The notes beneath the pieces were generated by a model. It made no database searches, was not told the DNA's origin, and saw nothing but the letters and a program-made list of their open reading frames with translations. Positions 28,411-37,671 of a DNA stretch of 64,000 nt are shown in pieces. The stretch's first letter is position 1, and each line of letters begins with the position of its first letter. Position numbers and translations under genes: made by a program. Location: positions 1,984,001-2,048,000 of the forward strand of contig CAWDIH010000001.1 of the NCBI GenBank assembly GCA_963802415.1. The letters run 5' to 3'. Source of the DNA: DATAES01 sp963802415. GTDB lineage: Bacteria > Actinomycetota > Acidimicrobiia > Acidimicrobiales > JACDCH01.

Positions 28411-29062
28411 GCGACGTGCCCGACCGCGGTTCGCGGGTCCCGCCGCCGGCACGGCTCGCAGACGTGATGGAGGCCCGGCCGACGCCTCGGAGATCGGTCG
28501 CCGCTCAGGCTCTGCACGAGCTCGCCCAGGTCGACCTTGCCGTCTACCGAGCGATCGCCGGCACACCGACGCCCACGCTCGACGCGCCGCTCCGCCGCCT
28601 CTCCGGGCTCGGAACCACTCGAAGCTGTGGCTCGCAGGCGCGGCGGCACTGTTCTCGCTCGGGGGACCCACAGGACGAAGGGCAGCGGCGACAGGGCTCG
28701 TCGCGGTGGGCATCAACTCGGCCGTGGTGAACCTGCCGATGAAGCTGGCGAGCAGACGGGAGCGCCCTGACCGCGAGTCGGCAGGAGTCCCGGATGCGCG
28801 CCACGTACCGATGCCGACCTCCACGTCATTCCCGTCGGGCCACTCGGCGTCGGCGTTCGCGTTCGCGGGGGCGGTAACAGGATCGGTCCCGGTGCTCGGC
28901 GCGCCGTTGCGCGGTCTGGCCGCGGCGGTCGCGTATTCGCGCGTGCACACGGGCGTGCACTACCCGGGCGATGTCATCGTGGGGTCGGTTGTCGGGGCGA
29001 CGATCGGCGAGGCGACCGCGCTCGCAACGCGTGCCCTGCGCCGTCGTCGCGACCGGACCTAG
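28407..29062 (+). CDS. PAP2-family phosphatase, one frameshift
   Basis: All three PAP2 motifs are present: KLASRRERP (K-x6-RP type), FPSGHSASAFAFAGAV (PSGH) and YSRVHTGVHYPGDVIVG (SR-x5-H-x3-D). The N-terminal part, LHELAQVDLAVYRAIAGTPTPTL, is the family's usual soluble lead. The frame changes near 28610, within RLSGLG, and continues as HSKLWLAGAAALFSLGG. Several hydrophobic helices indicate an integral membrane lipid phosphatase. The GTG start is coupled to the upstream lipid-kinase fragment. About 218 codons, normal for short PAP2 proteins. Confidence 0.85.
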
Positions 29063-29467
29063 CGGACCCGGTTGCCAGCAGGTCGCGGAGGTGCGTGTCG
29101 TCCGGTCGCGAGGAACGCGTCGGTGCCCAGCATCACCCTCCAGGCGGTTGTCGACGTCCAGCACTCATGTGCGGCTTGATACGACGCCCTCGCCGGCGCG
29201 GTGTGCGCCGGACATGTCATCGAATGTGGCGCGCAGGCGACCGGTGGCAACTACCCGCCAGCCCGACACCAGCAGCCCGACGAAGTTCGACCCAAGCGAT
29301 CGGTGACCTGCGTGCCTCTTTCGGCTCGGGACCTTTGGCTCTACCCAGCCACGTCGAGCCGGGGAGAGGATCCTCGGGACATCGCGACTCATTCGCGATT
29401 CGTGCGACGCCGCGATAAGCGGGCTTGCGCTAGACACGAGGTTCCATCCACGAAAGGACTGAACGAA
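29063..29467. other. intergenic region without recognised gene
   Basis: No frame with recognisable motifs on either strand. The last 20 bases contain the GAAAGGA ribosome site of the next gene; its promoter probably lies here but cannot be placed with confidence. Confidence 0.5.
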
Positions 29468-29887
29468 ATGGCGCTCTCAGATCAGTTGAGCAAGCTGGCC
29501 GCTCGGACCAAGGAGGCGGAGGACAACGCCGTGGCGGCGAAGGCGAAGGCCAAGACCCAACTCGAGCAAGACGTGAAGGACGCCCAAAAGTCGGCGCAGG
29601 CGCAGGCCGACGCCATCTCCGCCAGCCTCGACAAGCGCGAGGACGACGTGAAGGACTGGTGGGGCGGCGTGCAGAGCTCATGGAACGAGCACATGGCCGA
29701 CGTCCGCAAGCGCTTCGACGACAAGAAGGCCGCTCACGACCTCAAGTCGGCGGAGCGCAAGGCGACTTCGGCCGAAGAGGACGCGGAGTTCGCCGTCGAT
29801 TTCGCCTATGGCGCGGTCGTGGACGCCGAGTACGCCGTGCTCGACGCCGTGCTCGCCCGCATGGAGGCGGACGAACTCGCCACATAG
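29468..29887 (+). CDS. small alpha-helical coiled-coil protein (139 aa)
   Basis: ATG at 29468 behind GAAAGGACTG. The composition is Ala/Lys/Asp/Glu-rich with heptad-like spacing (AARTKEAEDNAVAAKAKAK, QLEQDVKDAQKSAQAQAD, KKAAHDLKSAERKATSAEED), an almost fully helical soluble protein. One aromatic cluster, DDVKDWWGGVQSSWNEH, breaks the repeats. The end (DFAYGAVVDAEYAVLDAVLA) is more hydrophobic. It recalls small stress-related coiled-coil proteins of actinobacteria; no named function. It stands alone, upstream of the stress module on the opposite strand. Confidence 0.75.
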   Translation: MALSDQLSKLAARTKEAEDNAVAAKAKAKTQLEQDVKDAQKSAQAQADAISASLDKREDDVKDWWGGVQSSWNEHMADVRKRFDDKKAAHDLKSAERKATSAEEDAEFAVDFAYGAVVDAEYAVLDAVLARMEADELAT

Positions 29888-29988
29888 CGAGCCGCGTTCC
29901 TTCATCCCTCCAAGCAGCGGTCATCGACCGGCCCCGGCCGCCTGAGATTCTCCGGTCCCCACGCCGCCCGGGAACCAAGCCGTCGCGC

Positions 29989-30403
29989 TCATGACGTCAG
30001 CGGCTCCGTCGACGGGGAGCCGTAGAGCCCGGGCCGGTCGGGGTCGACGTCGGCGAGGAACGTTCGCGCCGCTTCGTACGCACCCTCGATCAGGGCGTCG
30101 GTGTGGTGGAAGTCGAGCGGCGACATGCGACGCCAGGCTGGTCCGGGGAGGTACACAGCCGGGAGATCACGGCGAGCATCGGCGCCTCGACAACGGCCTG
30201 GCTTCGCCTGTGACCGTCATGGTGAAAAGGAGCACCTCGGCGAGCGACTCGGGTGCATCGGGGAGATGACCCGGTAAGGCGCAATCCAGCACGATGAGCG
30301 ATCGGGCACCCATCTCCACGGCTTGGCGCATCGGGACGTTGGCGACGACGCCGCCGTCGTAGACGACCCGAGCGACTCGAACTGAATCGCTGAGACTCGC
30401 CAC
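29989..30403 (-). pseudogene. patatin-like phospholipase, C-terminal fragment
   Basis: The leftward frame reads VVYDGGVVANVPMRQAVEMG and ARSLIVLDCALPGHLPDAPE, which contains the catalytic Asp of the Asp-Gly dyad in patatin-like phospholipases (DGG). After a frame change near 30200 the tail reads DFHHTDALIEGAYEAARTFL to a stop at 29989. The N-terminal half with the GxSxG nucleophile is missing; the sequence upstream (30404-30468) is not homologous. So this is a truncated gene. Confidence 0.6.
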
Positions 30404-30468
30404 GCGTGGAGTCGCGGACGTAGCGGGCCGGGCGCCGAACCAGACTCAAGCGTGAGAGTTCGCGTGGG

Positions 30469-30912
30469 TCACTGCTTCGTTTCGGGCGGATCGCCGATCA
30501 CTCGCTCATGGACGTCCTTGGTCAGCTGGTGGATGGTGCGGGTGAGCACCGTGTTCTCCTCGAGCAGCGTGTCGACGTCCTTGTAGTCCTGGTCAGCCTT
30601 GGCCTGCTGAAACGCCGACTGACGGTTCTGACCGATCAGGACGAACGTCGACAAGAAGATGGCTTCGAGGGACACCGCCAGGGTCAGGGTCGGCCACGGG
30701 GGGTTCTCGAACACGAGCATCCACGCCGCAAAAACCGCGACGTGGATGTAGACGAAATTCATCGAGCCCGCGAACGCTGTGATCTGGTCGGCGAGCCGGA
30801 TTTGCCTGTCCTCGGCGCGCTTGCGCAAATCCTGGTCGACGACGGGATGATGCAGCCCGGGGCCGAACGGGTGGCCTCGGCTCATCGCCTCATGTGGTCT
30901 CTCAGAGCTCAT
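30469..30912 (-). CDS. DUF1003 membrane protein, first copy
   Basis: 147 residues, intact. DUF1003 landmarks: RLADQITAFAGSMNFVYIHV, AVFAAWMLVFENPPWPTL, LEAIFLSTFVLIGQNRQ (two membrane helices) and a coiled-coil tail with EENTVLTRTIHQLTKDVHE. The function of DUF1003 is unknown; it sits in stress-gene neighbourhoods. The start overlaps the end of the universal stress protein gene by 11 bases, so it is the last gene of the HdeD-USP-DUF1003 unit. A paralogue lies at 53336-53785 with the same context. Confidence 0.88.
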   Translation of the reverse strand: MSSERPHEAMSRGHPFGPGLHHPVVDQDLRKRAEDRQIRLADQITAFAGSMNFVYIHVAVFAAWMLVFENPPWPTLTLAVSLEAIFLSTFVLIGQNRQSAFQQAKADQDYKDVDTLLEENTVLTRTIHQLTKDVHERVIGDPPETKQ

Positions 30913-31784
30913 GATTCACCGCGCTCTCGACTCCGGCCTCGGCGACGTCGCGCACCGAAGTCGCTTGCTCGGCCGGCCGCGGTACGAACAGCACAGGGAC
31001 CACGACGGTCCGGAGCAGCTCGCGAAGGACGCCCGGTGCGACGATCCGACGGTGGTGTTGCCCACCGGCGACGAGGACCATGGCAGGCCGCTCGGCCAGA
31101 TGGCGGGAGAGACCGGCGGCCACGCTGACTGGGCCGCGGATCGACGCCAGCTCGACTCCTCGCAATGCGATTCCGTCCAGCCGAGCCTTCACTTGTTCGA
31201 GGTACACATCGGGATCGATGGGCGGGCCGATGGCGCGCGTGAAGTGCTCGGGCCGACGAATGTCGTCGAGCACCGGTTCGTAGACAGTGACCAGACGCAG
31301 CGGCGCATCGAACAACAGGGCCCATCGCACGGCCACCGCGAGGAGCGGCTCGGGATCGTGCTGGCCGTCCACCGCGACGACGACGTCGGTGCCTGTCGCC
31401 GTGGTCTCGGCAGCGTGGCCGACGACGAACATCGGCCGAAAAGCGCGCTCGAGCACCGCAGACCCAACCGAGTGCAGAATCGCCGTCGCCGCCGGCATGC
31501 GGTCGTGGCTGGCAAGACACAGGACCTGGTCCGGGTCGGCGGCCATCTCCAGGAGCACGGCCACGGGATCGGCGTCGACGATCACCGCCTCGGCGACGTC
31601 GGCGCCGCTCGGCAGCAGCTGGGCCGCGTCGCGCACATGGTCGGGCAGGGGACGAGACCTCGCTGTCGTCGGCGGCCACGCCCATGAGGGTGATGCCCGC
31701 GCCGGCTGCTCGCGCGATCACCATCGCCGCCGGGATGGCCCGGGTCGCGAACTGCGAGCCGTCGAGCGGCACGACGATCCTCAT
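30902..31784 (-). CDS. universal stress protein (tandem UspA domains), one frameshift
   Basis: ATG at 31784: MRIVVPLDGSQFATRAIPAA is the start of a UspA domain. The frame breaks near 31660 and continues as AEAVIVDADPVAVLLEMA, CLASHDRMPAATAILHSVG (end of domain 1), DVVVAVDGQHDPEPLLAVAV (start of domain 2) and RPAMVLVAGGQHHRRIVAPG with VVVPVLFVPRPAE. The G-x2-G-x9-G nucleotide-binding loop is degenerate, so ATP binding is uncertain. Transcribed after HdeD (5-base gap) and overlapping the DUF1003 gene. Counterpart of the USP at 51899. Confidence 0.85.
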
Positions 31785-31789
31785 CGAAC

Positions 31790-32446
31790 TCACTTCTCGG
31801 GCCACGGGGCGCTCATGCAACTTCGACGTGGCCTGGGCTGCTCGCTGTCATCGAACTGCTGGGCCAACTCGTCAAAATGGCTAGGAAGGTTCTTGACCTC
31901 GAAAGCAAGAACGATCTGCAGCACGCCATAGGCCACGCTGACCAGGCCGATCGCCAGGACCGCGGCCACAAGGGTCAGTCCCGGGCGTGACAACAGATAG
32001 AACGAAGCTGCAACCTCGGCGATGCCGGCGGCGAGGATCACACCCCAGGCAGGGATGACGTGGCGGCCGGCAACCGAGCCACTGATCGTCAAGCTCCCGT
32101 GGAACAGCAGCAGCCACCCGATGAACGCCGCAACGACGAGCAGCGTCGGGGCTGGCCACACCCAGACCGCGATACCGACGCCGAGTTCGATCAAGCCGTA
32201 CCCGATGGACCAGGTCCGCTCGGACCCGTCGACGGGCACGCTGAACAGCGTGAACATTCCGCGGAAGACCAGCAGCGCGCCGATGAACCATGCGAGGTCG
32301 CCGACGCTCCAGTCGATGGACAGAATGAGCCCCCCGGCGACCGCGCTCGCAATACCGGTGACGAGCAACACCCACCAGACTTTGCTGACCGCCTCTATCT
32401 GAGCGCGGGTCCATGCCTCGGGGCGGAACGGATTGGTAACGATCAT
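31790..32446 (-). CDS. HdeD/DUF308 family membrane protein, first copy
   Basis: 218 residues from ATG at 32446 (MIVTNPFRPEAWTRAQIE). Six hydrophobic helices are visible: WWVLLVTGIASAVAGGLILS, LAWFIGALLVFRGMFTLFSV, LIELGVGIAVWVW, LLVVAAFIGWLLLFHGSL, GVILAAGIAEVAASFYLLS and AVLAIGLVSVAYGVLQIVLA. This is the HdeD (acid-resistance membrane protein) pattern with paired helices and W-P kinks (VWPAPTLL). First gene of the leftward stress unit; the promoter should lie in 32447-32956. Confidence 0.88.
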   Translation of the reverse strand: MIVTNPFRPEAWTRAQIEAVSKVWWVLLVTGIASAVAGGLILSIDWSVGDLAWFIGALLVFRGMFTLFSVPVDGSERTWSIGYGLIELGVGIAVWVWPAPTLLVVAAFIGWLLLFHGSLTISGSVAGRHVIPAWGVILAAGIAEVAASFYLLSRPGLTLVAAVLAIGLVSVAYGVLQIVLAFEVKNLPSHFDELAQQFDDSEQPRPRRSCMSAPWPEK

Positions 32447-32956
32447 GACGTCTCCTTCGCCTGCTCGTCGGCCTCCCTGTGCGCAAGGGCGGCGTCGACA
32501 GAGCCATACCTGACTCCTTCGGCTCGACATCTCGCCCAGCGACGCACATTGCATCGCTGGACGCGGACAACGAACAGAGTCGAAGGTCCCGATTCGAGAC
32601 GAGTTCTCGACGAGCCGTGCGTCGTCACGGTCGTAGGCGCCGCGGAGCTCAGGACTTCGGGCCCTGTTGCCTCCGTTCGGCAGACCAGCATCGACGTGTG
32701 GTTGCCGCGATCGAAACCGAGCAGCTCACGAAGACGTACGCGTCCACCCGTGGGGTCGTCGACGTCGATCTGGCCGCCCACTCCCCGGCCGCGGACGTCC
32801 GTCGGCCAGGTTGGTCTACGACTCCCACGCCACGGTCTCGAGCCGGGCGGCGACCGCGGGTGCGTCCTGATTGTTTCTCGCCGGCGATCGCTGACCGCCC
32901 GCAATGAGCCCCGGCGTGTCCTTGCTGAGCGCTCGATCACATCCGCCGCTGGACGA
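32447..32956. other. intergenic region with an ABC-transporter fragment
   Basis: It holds the upstream region of the HdeD gene and one recognisable coding remnant (32698-32784). Otherwise no gene is seen on either strand. Confidence 0.5.
32698..32784 (+). pseudogene. ABC transporter ATPase N-terminal scrap
   Basis: Twenty-nine codons read VAAIETEQLTKTYASTRG then VVDVDLAA, the first two strands of an ABC ATPase (I-x-x-x-x-L-T-K-x-Y, then G-V-x-D-V-x-L). The Walker A that should come 15 residues later is missing and the frame becomes Arg/Pro-rich. This is a short remnant of a lost gene. Confidence 0.45.
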
Positions 32957-33523
32957 TCACGGATCAGCAGCGTCCCAGGGGACGCTGCCCGAGATCCAGT
33001 GCGTGAGTCGTTCTGCTTGGTCGTTGTCGTGAAGGTGGCGGGGCGGTTGTGCGAACGTCGAATACGGCCGGCATCGGAGCACGACCCGCTGCTCGTCCTC
33101 GGCCATCGCCTCGACGAACGGGCGGGTGTCGGCGCCGATCGGTTGGCCGGACATGCGTTCGCCGACGGCCATCATGACGTCGACGACGAGATCACGATCG
33201 TCGTCGACCGAAGCGTCGGCGTACACCTGGAGATACGTGAACGGCCACCGCTCGTCGAGGACGCACAGGCTGACCTTGGGATGGCGGATGACGGCGAGCG
33301 CTTTGCTGCGGCCCGCCATCGTCGACACCAGCAGCTCGTCGTTGTCGGTCGGCACGTAGTAGACGACCGACATCGCAGGACCGTCGTTGCGTCGACCGTA
33401 ACCGAACACGCAGGTTCGATGGCTTCGCACGAACTTGCGCCGCTCCGACGGCAACATGTCGCGATCGGTCGATGCGGTGAACGGTTCGGAAGCAAGTGGT
33501 AGAAGCACGGTGCACACCTTCAC
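32957..33523 (-). CDS. pyridoxamine 5'-phosphate oxidase-family (split-barrel flavin/F420) protein
   Basis: 188 residues, intact. The split-barrel pattern reads RTCVFGYGRRNDGPAMSVVYY, VSTMAGRSKALAVIRHPKVS and CVLDERWPFTYLQVYADASV, typical of PPOX-class enzymes of actinobacteria that use F420 or FMN. The start at 33523 overlaps the stop of the next leftward gene's upstream partner by four bases; an inner ATG (MLPSERRKF) is also possible. The substrate is unknown. It is the last gene of the leftward catabolic/PHA operon by spacing, though functionally it may be unrelated. Confidence 0.8.
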   Translation of the reverse strand: MKVCTVLLPLASEPFTASTDRDMLPSERRKFVRSHRTCVFGYGRRNDGPAMSVVYYVPTDNDELLVSTMAGRSKALAVIRHPKVSLCVLDERWPFTYLQVYADASVDDDRDLVVDVMMAVGERMSGQPIGADTRPFVEAMAEDEQRVVLRCRPYSTFAQPPRHLHDNDQAERLTHWISGSVPWDAADP

Positions 33524-34334
33524 AAGAGAGGTTGGCGGAGGAAGCAGGTGATGACGTCGGCGCTGTGCGCGGCGTGGTCCATCAGCAGCAAGTGGCCCGC
33601 GTCGGGCACGACATGGACGGTTGCTCCGGGGATCCGCGCACCGAGGATGCCGCGCGTTGATCGGTGGGACGATCGGATCCCTCGAGCCGGTGAGGACGAG
33701 CGTCGGTGCGGCGATGCGATGCAGCCACGGCAGGCTCGTCCAGCCGGCCGACGCGTAGAGCTGGCTGACGTAACCCCACAGCGTCGGAGGGCGGGAACGG
33801 CGCGGCGTTGATCTGCTGGCGCATCAGCCCGCCGTCGGCGTCGGCGACCGGGCCGTACATCCACGGCGCCGTCGTCTGCAGAAAGCGCGGCGAGTAGTAC
33901 CGCAGCGGCGTCGCGAGGAGACCCAACGCGATCGGGTTGCCGGGCACACCACCGAGGCCGCACGCGGTCGAGGCCAGCACCAGGCGCCGGACTCGATGCG
34001 GGTTGCGCAGCGCGAGCTCTTGCGCGACGCCGCCACCGAACGACACGCCGAGCACGTTGGCGTCGGGTAGGCCGAGCGCGTCGAGGAGGTGCGCAGCCTG
34101 GCGGGCCAGCCCGTGCGGCCGCAGCGGGACGAGCCGGGGCGGTGAGTGACCGGTGCCCGAGGCGTCGTATGCGATCGTCTGGAACCCTCGTTGGTGGAAC
34201 TCGCGTTCGAGCGGTCCCCACATTTCGATGTTTCCGCCGAGCCCCATGATGAGAAGGATCGGCGGACCGTCGCCTTCGACCGACACCCGCAGCAGGTGCC
34301 CGTCGACGCGGGCGAACGTTCGCAGCACCTTCAC
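33520..34334 (-). CDS. alpha/beta hydrolase, intracellular PHA-depolymerase-like, frameshifted
   Basis: About 271 codons. The N-terminus (VDGHLLRVSVEGDGPPILLI, MGLGGNIEMWGPL) and nucleophile elbow NVLGVSFGGGVAQELAL (Ser in GVSFGG) are followed by RRLVLASTACGLGGVPGNP, LATPLRYYSPRFLQ and WMYGPV, which match medium-chain-length PHA depolymerases (PhaZ group) better than ring-fission hydrolases. Frames change near 33790 and near 33650: QLYASAGWTSLPWLHRI, APTLVLTGSRDPIVPPIN (Asp) and VHVVPDAGHLLLMDHA (His) complete the triad. Placed directly after the PHA synthase gene with touching ends (34334/34335), so polymer turnover is the best guess. A meta-cleavage product hydrolase is the alternative. Confidence 0.78.
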
Positions 34335-36041
34335 TTACAGGTGGACGTAGCGCCCGGGCGCGGCGTCCAGAGGTGGATGCGCGGCGTTGCCCGCTCGCTT
34401 GTGGCTTGGACGGGTGGTGCCCGAGCGACCCGCGAGCCACTCGTGCCACCGCGACCACCACGATCCAGGGACCGGCGTTGCGCCCTCGCGCCATTCGGCA
34501 GCGGTCGGCGGGAGCTCGTCGGACGTGAAGTACGACGCTTTGGGGTTGCCCGGCGGGTTGAGGATGGCCTGGATGTGTCCGCCCGTGCTCAGCACGAAGT
34601 GGCGGTCACCGCCGAGGACCTGTGTCGTGCGGTACGCACCCTCCCACGGGATGATGTGGTCGGTGTGGCCGGCGACGATGAAGCTGTCGCACATCACCTT
34701 GCCGAGGTCGACCGGTTTTCCGAGCACGTCGAGCGTGCCGTTGACCAGTCCGTTGGTGAGGTAGAGGTCGAGGAAGTCGGAGTGCAGTCCGGCGGGAAGC
34801 CGCGTGGTGTCGTTGTTCCAGAACAGGATGTCGAACGCCGGCGGGTTCTCGCCCAACAGGTAGTTGTTCACCCAGTAGTTCCACACGAGGTCGTTCGGGC
34901 GCAGCCACGCGAAGACCTTGGCCATGTCGTCACCGGAGAGAACACCCGCCCGTAGCGATCGCGTCCTCGCGGCCTCGACAGCACGCCGAGATGCGAGCGA
35001 GGTGATGACGGTTTCGGTCGCGGTGTCGAGGCCGGTCACGAGGAACGTCACCGAGTTGACGAGTGCGGTTTCGCCGGTGGCCGCGAGGTGGCCGAGCAGC
35101 GCGGCGAGGGTGACGCCACCCGCGCACACGCCGACCGCGTTGGCATCGTCGCTCCCCGCGATGTCGCACGCGACACGAATGGCCTCGAGGCAGGCGGCGA
35201 CGTACGTGTCGAGGTTCCAGTCGCGCTGCTCAGGCGTGGGATTGCGCCAACTCACTGTGAAGTATGGGAACCCGGCGGCGACAGTGCTCTCCACGAGGCT
35301 GCGGCCCGGCGCGAGGTCGGTGATGTAGTACTTGTTGATCTGCGGTGGGATTACCACGAGCGGCCGCTCGTGTACCCGCTTCGTGGTCTCGTCGTACTGG
35401 ATGAGCTCGAACACGTCGGTGCGGTGCACGACGTGTCCTGGCGTGGTCGCGATGTTGCGCCCGATCGCGAACGGCCGGGTGTCGACTTGCGACGGCATGC
35501 CGCCGTTGTGGCGGACGTCGTGCGCGAAGTTGCGCGCACCGGCGACGAGGCTCTGCCCTCGGGTCTGGATCGCCTTCGCGATCGCATTCGGGTTGGTGAG
35601 CAGGTTGTTGGTCGGAGCGAGCGCTTCGGTGAAGAGCGACATCGCGAAGTGCGCGCGGGCGCGGCTTCTCGTGTCGAGGTCGACCTCGTCGATGACCCGG
35701 TGCGCGGCCCGGTCCTGGAGGAGGTACGCCTGCATCAGGCGATGGAACACCGGGTTGTGCTGCCACGTGGCGCCGACGAAACGTCGGTCGCCACGTTCGG
35801 GTGCGACGTCGCTGCGACCGATGCCAACGCGGACCAACTCGCCCACCGCGTCGACCGCGGTGGCTGCGGCCGCGCCCGGTTCCACCGCGACGCGTTGACC
35901 GAGCCGCGCCAGCGCGGCGGCCACTTGCTCGCGGGTGAGACCGACGAACGGATTGGCGCCGAGAATCGGTGGATCGTCGCGGTCGAACGCGTCAGCGGTG
36001 CCAGTGGTGGTGGTGGTCGTAGTGGTCGTGTCTGCGTTCAT
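34335..36041 (-). CDS. phaC: polyhydroxyalkanoate synthase
   Basis: 568 residues, intact. The lipase-like box is GVCAGGVTLAA with catalytic Cys306; Asp461 lies in VAGHTDHIIPW and His489 in STGGHIQAILNPPG, so the synthase triad is complete. Other landmarks are FNHNPVFHRLMQAYLL-type substrate entry (WQHNPVFHRLMQAYLL), KYYITDLAPGRSLVES, PYFTVSWRNPTPEQ and FDILFWNNDTTRLPAGLH. The length fits class I/II enzymes that need no PhaE/PhaR partner. The N-terminus carries nine consecutive Thr. The ATG overlaps the SDR stop by four bases. It links the ring-cleavage operon to carbon storage. Confidence 0.93.
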   Translation of the reverse strand: MNADTTTTTTTTTGTADAFDRDDPPILGANPFVGLTREQVAAALARLGQRVAVEPGAAAATAVDAVGELVRVGIGRSDVAPERGDRRFVGATWQHNPVFHRLMQAYLLQDRAAHRVIDEVDLDTRSRARAHFAMSLFTEALAPTNNLLTNPNAIAKAIQTRGQSLVAGARNFAHDVRHNGGMPSQVDTRPFAIGRNIATTPGHVVHRTDVFELIQYDETTKRVHERPLVVIPPQINKYYITDLAPGRSLVESTVAAGFPYFTVSWRNPTPEQRDWNLDTYVAACLEAIRVACDIAGSDDANAVGVCAGGVTLAALLGHLAATGETALVNSVTFLVTGLDTATETVITSLASRRAVEAARTRSLRAGVLSGDDMAKVFAWLRPNDLVWNYWVNNYLLGENPPAFDILFWNNDTTRLPAGLHSDFLDLYLTNGLVNGTLDVLGKPVDLGKVMCDSFIVAGHTDHIIPWEGAYRTTQVLGGDRHFVLSTGGHIQAILNPPGNPKASYFTSDELPPTAAEWREGATPVPGSWWSRWHEWLAGRSGTTRPSHKRAGNAAHPPLDAAPGRYVHL

Positions 36042-36772
36042 CGCAGTGCCATCCCTCCATCGACGACGAGCACTTGTCCGGTTGCGTAACGGGCGTCGAT
36101 GAGCGCGACGCATGCGTCCGCGACGTCTTGGGGTGAGCCGGTCCGGCGCAGCGGGGCGGCCTCTCGAACCGTTTCGCGGAGCGCGTCCCAGTCCGTGGTC
36201 CATGGGGTGTCGATCAAACCCGGCGCGACGGCATGGACGCGGATCTCGGGCCCGAGGACGTTGGCGAGCAGGGCCGTGAGGTGGTTGAGCGCCGCCTTCG
36301 ACACCGCGTACGGGATCGACGAGCCGACGGGGCGGACACCGGCGACCGACGTGATGTTGAGAACGACGCCGTCGCCTGCGGCCCGCAGGTGGGGCACTGC
36401 TGCCTTGGTCACGTTCCACGTGCCGAGCACGTTGACCCGCAGGATCCGTTCCCAGATCTCGTTGGTCGCCGCATCGAGATCGTGATGGGGGATCACCGCG
36501 GTGGTGCCGGCGTTGTTGACGAGGATGTCGAGCCGTCCGTAGCGGCCGACCGCGGCGGCGACGAGTCGTTCGGCACTGGTCGGGTCCGACACGTCGGCTT
36601 GCACGTATGTCGCGTCGGGAAGGTCGGCGGCGAGGTGTTGCCCTGCAGCGACGGACGAGGCGGAGTTGACGACGACGCTGGCACCGCGTTCGGCCAACGT
36701 CGTTGCGACGGCGGCGCCGATGCCGCTCGACGAACCGGTGACGAGGGCGACCCTGCCCTTCAGCTCGCTCAT
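36038..36772 (-). CDS. short-chain dehydrogenase/reductase (FabG/PhaB-like)
   Basis: 244 residues, intact. Classical SDR: TGSSSGIG (13-20) for the nucleotide, ADVSDP for the adenine ring, NNAG (86-89), catalytic Ser142, Tyr155 and Lys159 in PYAVSKAAL, and the C-terminal GQVLVVDGG. It could act as an acetoacetyl-CoA reductase supplying 3-hydroxyacyl-CoA to the adjacent synthase, or as a dihydrodiol/alcohol dehydrogenase of the ring-cleavage route. Both are inferences from context. It overlaps both neighbours by four bases. Confidence 0.9.
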   Translation of the reverse strand: MSELKGRVALVTGSSSGIGAAVATTLAERGASVVVNSASSVAAGQHLAADLPDATYVQADVSDPTSAERLVAAAVGRYGRLDILVNNAGTTAVIPHHDLDAATNEIWERILRVNVLGTWNVTKAAVPHLRAAGDGVVLNITSVAGVRPVGSSIPYAVSKAALNHLTALLANVLGPEIRVHAVAPGLIDTPWTTDWDALRETVREAAPLRRTGSPQDVADACVALIDARYATGQVLVVDGGMALR

Positions 36773-37671
36773 GATGCGTGGAGCGGCGACTGGATCGGCT
36801 GGTGACCCCATTCGCTGATCCGGTCGTACCGGCGGTCATCGGTCCACGGCTCTTCGATCGTGCGTGCGCCGTAGCCGAACTCGAGCTGGAACCCCGCGGG
36901 GGTGACGACGTAGAAGCTGAACATCTTGTCGTTGTCGTGCTTGCCGAGCGCGTTGGCGATCGGCAAACCCGTGTTCCACACGCGATCGAAGGCGAGCCCG
37001 ACGTTGTCCTGCGATACGGCCTCGACCATCACGTGGTGGAGTTTCTGGGGCAGCTCGATGGGCGCCGCGCCGAGCGCGAGCGAGTGGTGGCGAGGGTTGC
37101 AGTGGTAGAAGCGCACGGTCAATGGCAGACCGGGCGCGAGGTCGGTGTCGATCCAATCCGATTGTGCGAAACCGAGGGCTTCGCGGACGAAGTGGTCGCA
37201 CGTGTCGAGATCAGAGGTCACGAACACGACGTGTCCGAAGCCTTGATCCTTGGTGACGAATCCTCCCGGTACGAGCGCCGAGTCGAACGATTCGCGCGCT
37301 GTGGCCAGGCCGTGCACGAGTTCGACCGCCACGCCCCACGGCGCGTCGATGCGAACGAGCTGCTCGACCCGTCGCGCCGTCGCGTCTGAAGCGGATCCTT
37401 CAGCGACCGTCGCGCCGGCGGCACGAGCGCGCTCGACGGCCCGGTTGAAGGCGTCGCGCGATCCGGCTTCGAGGCCGAAGAAGATCGCGTCGTTCGCCGG
37501 TCCTTCCTCGACGATGATGCGGTGCACCCGCTCGTCGTTCCGCCACGTCGCGGCGCCGTCCGCAGTCGTGTCGCCCGGCACGAGACCGACGACGTCCGTG
37601 AGGAACGTGCCGAAGGCGGTCGGGTCGGCGACTTGCAGTCCGAGATAGGCAACTTCCAGTTCAGCGGTCAT
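36769..37671 (-). CDS. type I extradiol ring-cleavage dioxygenase (BphC/HsaC-like)
   Basis: 300 residues, two VOC modules, intact. Fe(II) ligands are His147 (QGFGHVVFV), His212 or His213 (QKLHHVMVEA) and Glu264 (AGFQLEFGYG). The active-site block KHDNDKMFSFYVVTPAG matches the family pattern with its acid-base His and Tyr. The enzyme opens catechol rings next to the hydroxyls. Together with the FAH hydrolase and the FAD hydroxylase across the divergent promoter it forms a meta-cleavage pathway. Coupled by overlaps to the SDR and FAH genes. Confidence 0.92.
   Translation of the reverse strand: MTAELEVAYLGLQVADPTAFGTFLTDVVGLVPGDTTADGAATWRNDERVHRIIVEEGPANDAIFFGLEAGSRDAFNRAVERARAAGATVAEGSASDATARRVEQLVRIDAPWGVAVELVHGLATARESFDSALVPGGFVTKDQGFGHVVFVTSDLDTCDHFVREALGFAQSDWIDTDLAPGLPLTVRFYHCNPRHHSLALGAAPIELPQKLHHVMVEAVSQDNVGLAFDRVWNTGLPIANALGKHDNDKMFSFYVVTPAGFQLEFGYGARTIEEPWTDDRRYDRISEWGHQPIQSPLHAS

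Noticed and set aside
36000..36041. Nine-Thr tract at the PHA synthase N-terminus as a phase-variable repeat
   Set aside because: The codons are mixed rather than one repeated unit, so slippage is unlikely; probably just a low-complexity leader.
34335..36839. 834-codon leftward frame extending the PHA synthase upstream
   Set aside because: The extra 266 codons run through the SDR gene in the wrong frame; ATG at 36041 overlaps the SDR stop and gives the normal synthase length.
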